A stretch of DNA of 64,000 nt from Okapia johnstoni (lineage: Eukaryota > Chordata > Mammalia > Artiodactyla > Giraffidae), in the NCBI GenBank assembly GCA_024291935.2, contig CM044306.1, positions 6,086,501 through 6,150,500 on the forward strand, in the 5' to 3' direction. A model generated the notes under the pieces. The model was not told the origin of the DNA, did no database searches, and saw nothing but the letters and a program-made list of their open reading frames with translations. This document shows positions 60,433-64,000 of the stretch, one piece after another (positions within the stretch are counted from its first letter, which is position 1; each line of letters opens with the position of its first letter). The translations under genes and the position numbers were made by a program.

Positions 60433-60633
60433 GGGGCTTCCCCGGTGGCTCATAGGGTAAAGAATCAGCCTGCGATGCAGAAGAGACCCAGGTTTAATCC
60501 CTGGGTCAGGAAGATCCCCTGGAGAACCCACTCCAGTATACCTGCCTGGAGAATCCCATGGACAGACGAGCCTAGTGGGCAACAGTCCACGGGGTCACAA
60601 AAAGTCAGACACGACTGAAACAACTAACACACT
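60433..60633 (+). mobile_element. Bov-tA SINE in intron 3 of copy 5
   Basis: Opens GGGGCTTCCCCGGTGGCTC and ends near AGTCAGACACGACTGA. At a different site from the element of copies 2-4, hence an independent insertion. Confidence 0.85.
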
Positions 60634-61194
60634 TGTCATGTGGGGGTTTTGCAGTCTAGGGTATAGAACCCAACAATGGGGAGACTTGGCTGATGTCTGC
60701 TGCCAATAGAGCAAAGCCACCTCGAGCGCAGGGACTGTTCTGTCTTATTCAGTGAGCAGCTGGTACCTGCCCAGGGTCTCCAAAGCTCCAGTCCTTAAAA
60801 GTCCTTGGCTGATGAAAGAGTGACCCCCTCAGCTCTCCACCCTCAGAGGCCAGGGCTCTTCAGTAAGATGATACAGATGACTAGGGCTTCAGGGGTCAGA
60901 GGGGTCACCAATGCTCGGAGCATCTGCTTCCTGCCCTGCCCTGGGCTGGGGGCCTTTTGTTCAACCTGTTCCTCCTCGTGCCTGGTGCCTTATTCCTGAG
61001 GACCCCGGCATACCTGGCTCCCCAGATCCCGCAGGCCCCACTCAAGCGTCTGTAATCAATCAGGTGTCCTCTCATCATTGTGTTTTAACTAGCAAACTCC
61101 GCCACCCTGCCACACAGGCTGGCCCCTCACCCAGGTGACATCTTCCTCCAAGCAATCATCAATAGATGGTGTATTTATACAACTGATGTGTCAA

Positions 61195-61345
61195 TCTGTT
61201 CACTATGTGAATCTCCTCTTAGGACACGACTCTGTCGGGGCAGGACTGTGTCTGTGAGCTTTGCTGCTGTATCTCAAGTCAACGAGAGCTCCAGGCACTT
61301 AGTAGGACCTTTACTGCTTGTTACAGAATTTGTTGAATAAATTAG
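61195..61345 (+). repeat. L2-like LINE 3' end in intron 3 of copy 5
   Basis: The stretch GGGCAGGACTGTGTCTG through CTTAGTAGGACC to TTTGTTGAATAAATTA follows the usual order of an L2 3' end. A shortened trace (GCACTTAGTAGGACC) survives at 40217, 47440 and 54693 in the other copies. Confidence 0.6.
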
Positions 61346-61435
61346 GGTCCTTGGTGAAGGAAGACTCGCCTATTACTCCCCGGTCTCACCTAGAAATCAC
61401 TCAGGTGCTGATGTCCTGGGATGCAGGTCCCTTAC

Positions 61436-61559
61436 CGATGAGCTTGGCCAGGATCAGGGGCCTCCTGCCCAGACACGGTGCTCCAGGTGGGCACTGGCAG
61501 GCTCGTGGGAGACTCCGAGGTGCTTGTGGACCTGTTGGGGCTGGTGGTTGTCATAGAGA
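61436..61559 (-). pseudogene. CD300C-like: CD300C-like copy 5, stalk exon
   Basis: 124 nt, acceptor TTTCTCTCTCAG, donor GTAAGG. Open; starts VSMTTTSPNRST and contains SLPVPTWSTVSGQ, close in style to the human CD300C stalk. Confidence 0.82.
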
Positions 61560-62382
61560 CTGAGAGAGAAACACAAGTCAGGCCCCGTTTCGTCCCCTGG
61601 GTCCCCCCTCTCCATCCCGGTGTGGCTCTGACTCACAGTCAAGGTCACTCACGCCATCTGGATGGATGTGCTGTGTCCACCACACCCATGGCCGCACCCA
61701 GGCCTGACCAACACCCTGGGCCCCCCTCCCTGCCCCTCTCCAGATGCCCCCTGGCTAGGTGGGCACTGTCAGAGGCATATGGGTCTGCTCCCCTGGGGAT
61801 CTGAGAGCGTGGAGAGGGACTTGGCTCCAGCTCACCCCCAGCCACAGCTACACCTCTATCCTCCTGGCCCACCCTGCCAGGGGACAAACGGGGTAACTCG
61901 TATTCTTTAGGGATTAACACAGAGAGATGGCACAGACAGTGACAGGCAAGGGGAGTGGCTGGAGCGAAGCTCAGATGAAAAGTCCTGCAGCTGAGTCTGA
62001 GCTGAATCAGGAGACCACGTGTCATCTGTTAGCCAGGCCCAGGGCCCCAGGCAGTCCTCTCCGTGAGGGGGGATGACCAGAAAGATCTAGAGAGATATCA
62101 ACCTGGTGGACCCCACGAAATGTGGCCTCTCCTGAGGTAAGTGGACAAAGCCCTTCCCCGACACACCCTGCGGAACTAGTAAACTTTTGGTTCCTTTCTT
62201 GTAAAGAGAAACACACAAAGGAAACCTCCCTCGTGAGAGAGAAACAACAGGAAGGAACTCAGGGGAACTGGGGACAATGTCAGAACAAGAAGTCAAGGGG
62301 AGAAAGCGTATATATGGACAGAGGATCATGACTGGGTTCTTAGGAAGCCAGAGCAGCCTTCTGTTAAGGAAGACGTATTGGG

Positions 62383-62650
62383 GCTTCCCTGGTGGTCCAG
62401 TGGTAAAGAATCTGCCTTCCAATGCAGGGGACGTGGGTTCGATCCCTGGTCTGGGAAGATCCCACACGCCACTAGGCATGCACATCGACTGAGCCCGGGC
62501 TCTAGAGCTGGTGCTCTGCAGCAGGAGAAGCCACTGCAGTGAGAAGCCCGAGCACCACAACAAAGGGTAGCCCCTGCTGGCTGCAACCAGAGAAGGCCCG
62601 CGTGCAACAACCAAGACCCAGCACAGCCAAAGAGAAAGAAAGAAAAGTTT
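62383..62650 (+). mobile_element. tRNA-derived ruminant SINE in intron of copy 5
   Basis: GGCTTCCCTGGTGGTCCAG opening with the tRNA-like GGTTCGATCCC box, and the tail AGCACAGCCAAAG followed by an A/G-rich end. Not a functional tRNA gene. Confidence 0.85.
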
Positions 62651-63284
62651 AAAGATTTATTTGCAGCACGTGGCGATCTACTGAGGGCCATAGCACCTCC
62701 TAAGAGCACATTTCCTCATCCTTCTTTGCCTAACGGGCTCCTCTGTGCTTCCTCCTTGGGTACCAGGAGGAAGAGGGAGAGGCAAGGTCAGGCTGGAGGG
62801 GGGCGGGGCCTCCAAAGCATCCAGAGCCCCACGTGGGCTCCGGGACTCTGCCTCCCCCCTCCCGTGGCTGCTGCAGATCCCCAGGACCACCCCTGCAAGG
62901 CTGGGGCCCCAGAAGCCCTCCATGATGCTGCAATGTCCTCTGCTGGCCCTGCAGGTGCCCGCCCCATAGAGCTGGCCAGAGAGGTCCAGGAAGAGACACA
63001 GAGTCACCTTCAGAGTGGACCTGATCCTTGTGAGGACAAAAAGGCAGCAGATCCCCAGATTCAGGGCCCCTTCCCCTCCCCTGCCACCCAAGGGAGCTTC
63101 AGGCATGAGGTGGACACAGAGGAGGTCTCGAAGAACCAGAGGTGGACATGTGCCGTGTGCATGCAGACCACTCAGAGCCTGGGTCCTGACCACCGACCCC
63201 ACGACACCCTCCGCTCCAGGTCCTTCCTGAGGGTCAGGGTCCCAGGTACAGTCAGCAGCCCTAGAGCTGACATCACAGGCTCAC

Positions 63285-63614
63285 CTGGGATCACAGACAC
63301 CTCCACCTGGAAGGTGGGGTCAGCTGAAAATGGTACATAGATCCCACATCCGTACGTCCCCGCATCCTCCTCTCTGAGCCTCTCCAAGGTCACTGTGAAG
63401 GTGAGGCTTGCAGGACGGTCTCTGATGGACACGCGGCCCCTCCTCACTTCTCTCTCTGACTCTCTGGTCTCCACAATTTTCCACGGTGACACACATGGGT
63501 GTTCGCACCAGTATTTGATATCGTCCACAAATGCCTCCTGGTACCGACACTCCAAGCTCAGGGATCCCCCCACGATGCCCATCACACTTCAGGGGCCACT
63601 CAGGGACAAACAGC
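63285..63614 (-). pseudogene. CD300C-like: CD300C-like copy 5, Ig exon with in-frame stop
   Basis: 330 nt with intact GT-AG sites (donor GTGAGC). The only disabling change is TGA at 63591-63589. Confidence 0.85.
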
Positions 63615-63834
63615 CTGGAGAACACAACCGAGTCCAACTCCATCAGGTGAGTCTGGGTCAGGGGAGCCCTGGATGCGGGTCCCTCGGGGGCCCATGGTGT
63701 CTGGAGGAGGCCAAGGCAGGAGGCAGGCCCTTCTTCAGACCCAGAGGAGGACGACAGGGGAAGGAGGGGACTCCTCACAGAGGAGAGGGCTCCGTGGAGA
63801 CAGGAAGGGCCCAGGATGGGAGAAACTCAGGGTG

Positions 63835-63872
63835 TGTATGTGGGGGGGGGGGGGGGTGTGGGTGTGAGTGTG
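63835..63872. repeat. G-run and TG remnant in intron 1 of copy 5
   Basis: About 16 G in a row flanked by short GT repeats, at the place where copies 1-4 carry long (TG)n. Confidence 0.85.
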
Positions 63873-64000
63873 TGGTGCCCCAAGGGGTCATCTCTGACTG
63901 TGACTGTTGAGGTGTGACCATCCCAGGCGCCCCCTCCTACCAGCACAGTGAACCAGGCTCACCTGCTTCGCGCCCTGAACCCTCCTGCTCGCTGCTGAGA

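Larger units (their letters stand above)
31900..64000. repeat. Head-to-tail segmental array of five CD300C-like units
   Basis: Transmembrane exons recur at 31936, 38452, 45648, 52929 and 60004, giving steps of about 6.5, 7.2, 7.3 and 7.1 kb. Copies 2 and 3 match almost base for base over whole units, including introns, spacers and inserted repeats. Copy 1 differs in its 3' end and copy 5 in its introns. The intergenic spacers (about 35.2-38.4, 42.4-45.6, 49.7-52.9 and 56.8-60.0 kb) are part of the repeated unit and hold no other gene I can see. Confidence 0.93.
60004..64000 (-). pseudogene. CD300C-like: CD300C-like copy 5, partial, nonsense mutation in Ig exon
   Basis: Exons seen: Ig 63285-63614, stalk 61436-61559, transmembrane 60004-60151; the signal exon would lie roughly 0.5-0.7 kb past the Ig exon, beyond the right edge. 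The Ig exon reads CLSLSGP and then TGA at 63591-63589, where copies 1-3 have CGA (Arg), a C-to-T change at a CpG. The rest stays open (CRYQEAF, KYWC, HPCVSPW), with GTYGCG instead of YWCG. The stalk is the most CD300C-like of the five (Thr/Ser-rich, TSLPVPTWSTVSG). The tail reads SLHENR, so its tyrosine is lost. Introns 2 and 3 are unlike those of copies 2-4 and contain other SINEs, so this is an older copy. The stop would truncate the protein near residue 29; hence pseudogene, or a null allele of an otherwise normal gene. Confidence 0.78.

Noticed and set aside
4158..62650. tRNA genes suggested by GGTTCGATCC boxes
   Set aside because: All lie inside Bov-tA or CHR SINEs with SINE bodies and tails, not free-standing tRNA folds.
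1..64000. CRISPR arrays, operons or other prokaryotic systems
   Set aside because: Split exons and ruminant SINE/LINE content show mammalian nuclear DNA; the short repeats are microsatellites or retroposons.

Overview
This window is nuclear DNA of a bovid ruminant (cattle, sheep, goat or buffalo type). The evidence is the density of bovid-specific retroposons: BovB (RTE-class) LINE fragments, Bov-tA SINEs, and tRNA-Glu-derived CHR/SINE2-type elements. Their typical openings and the (TGAACT)n BovB tail recur throughout. There are no bacterial-style operons; the coding sequence is split into short exons, all on the minus strand.

Layout. Positions 1-16 kb hold no gene I can recognise, mainly retroposons including a broken BovB reverse transcriptase at about 5.07-6.47 kb. 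Positions 16,375-27,582 hold a complete four-exon CD300LB (CMRF35-like molecule 7) gene, reconstructed here as 199 codons with matching splice phases. Positions 27.6-31.9 kb are again repeat-rich spacer. From 31.9 kb to the right edge lies a head-to-tail array of five CD300C-like (CMRF35-like) genes with a period of about 6.5-7.25 kb. Each has the plan signal-peptide exon, one V-type Ig exon, stalk exon and transmembrane/tail exon, with splice phases 1-1-2. Copies 1-4 are complete and open (205, 218, 228 and 216 codons). Copy 5 is cut by the window edge, so its signal exon is not seen, and it carries an in-frame TGA early in the Ig exon.

Function. CD300 proteins are myeloid cell-surface receptors, several of which bind membrane lipids. 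All six genes here encode a lysine inside the transmembrane helix and none shows an ITIM. In the family this is the layout of activating receptors that pair with ITAM adaptors such as DAP12. CD300LB and copies 2 and 4 also carry a tail YxN motif (a possible Grb2 site). That motif is missing in copy 1, changed by a frameshift in copy 3, and mutated to HxN in copy 5.

The most interesting content is the array itself: a recently expanded, mosaic (gene-converted) set of paralogues. They differ at the Ig disulfide network, the YWCG motif, glycosylation sites, the signal peptide, splice donors and the tail signalling motif. Two exon-like stretches on the plus strand (about 12.35-13.22 kb and 18.2-18.4 kb) match no gene I know.
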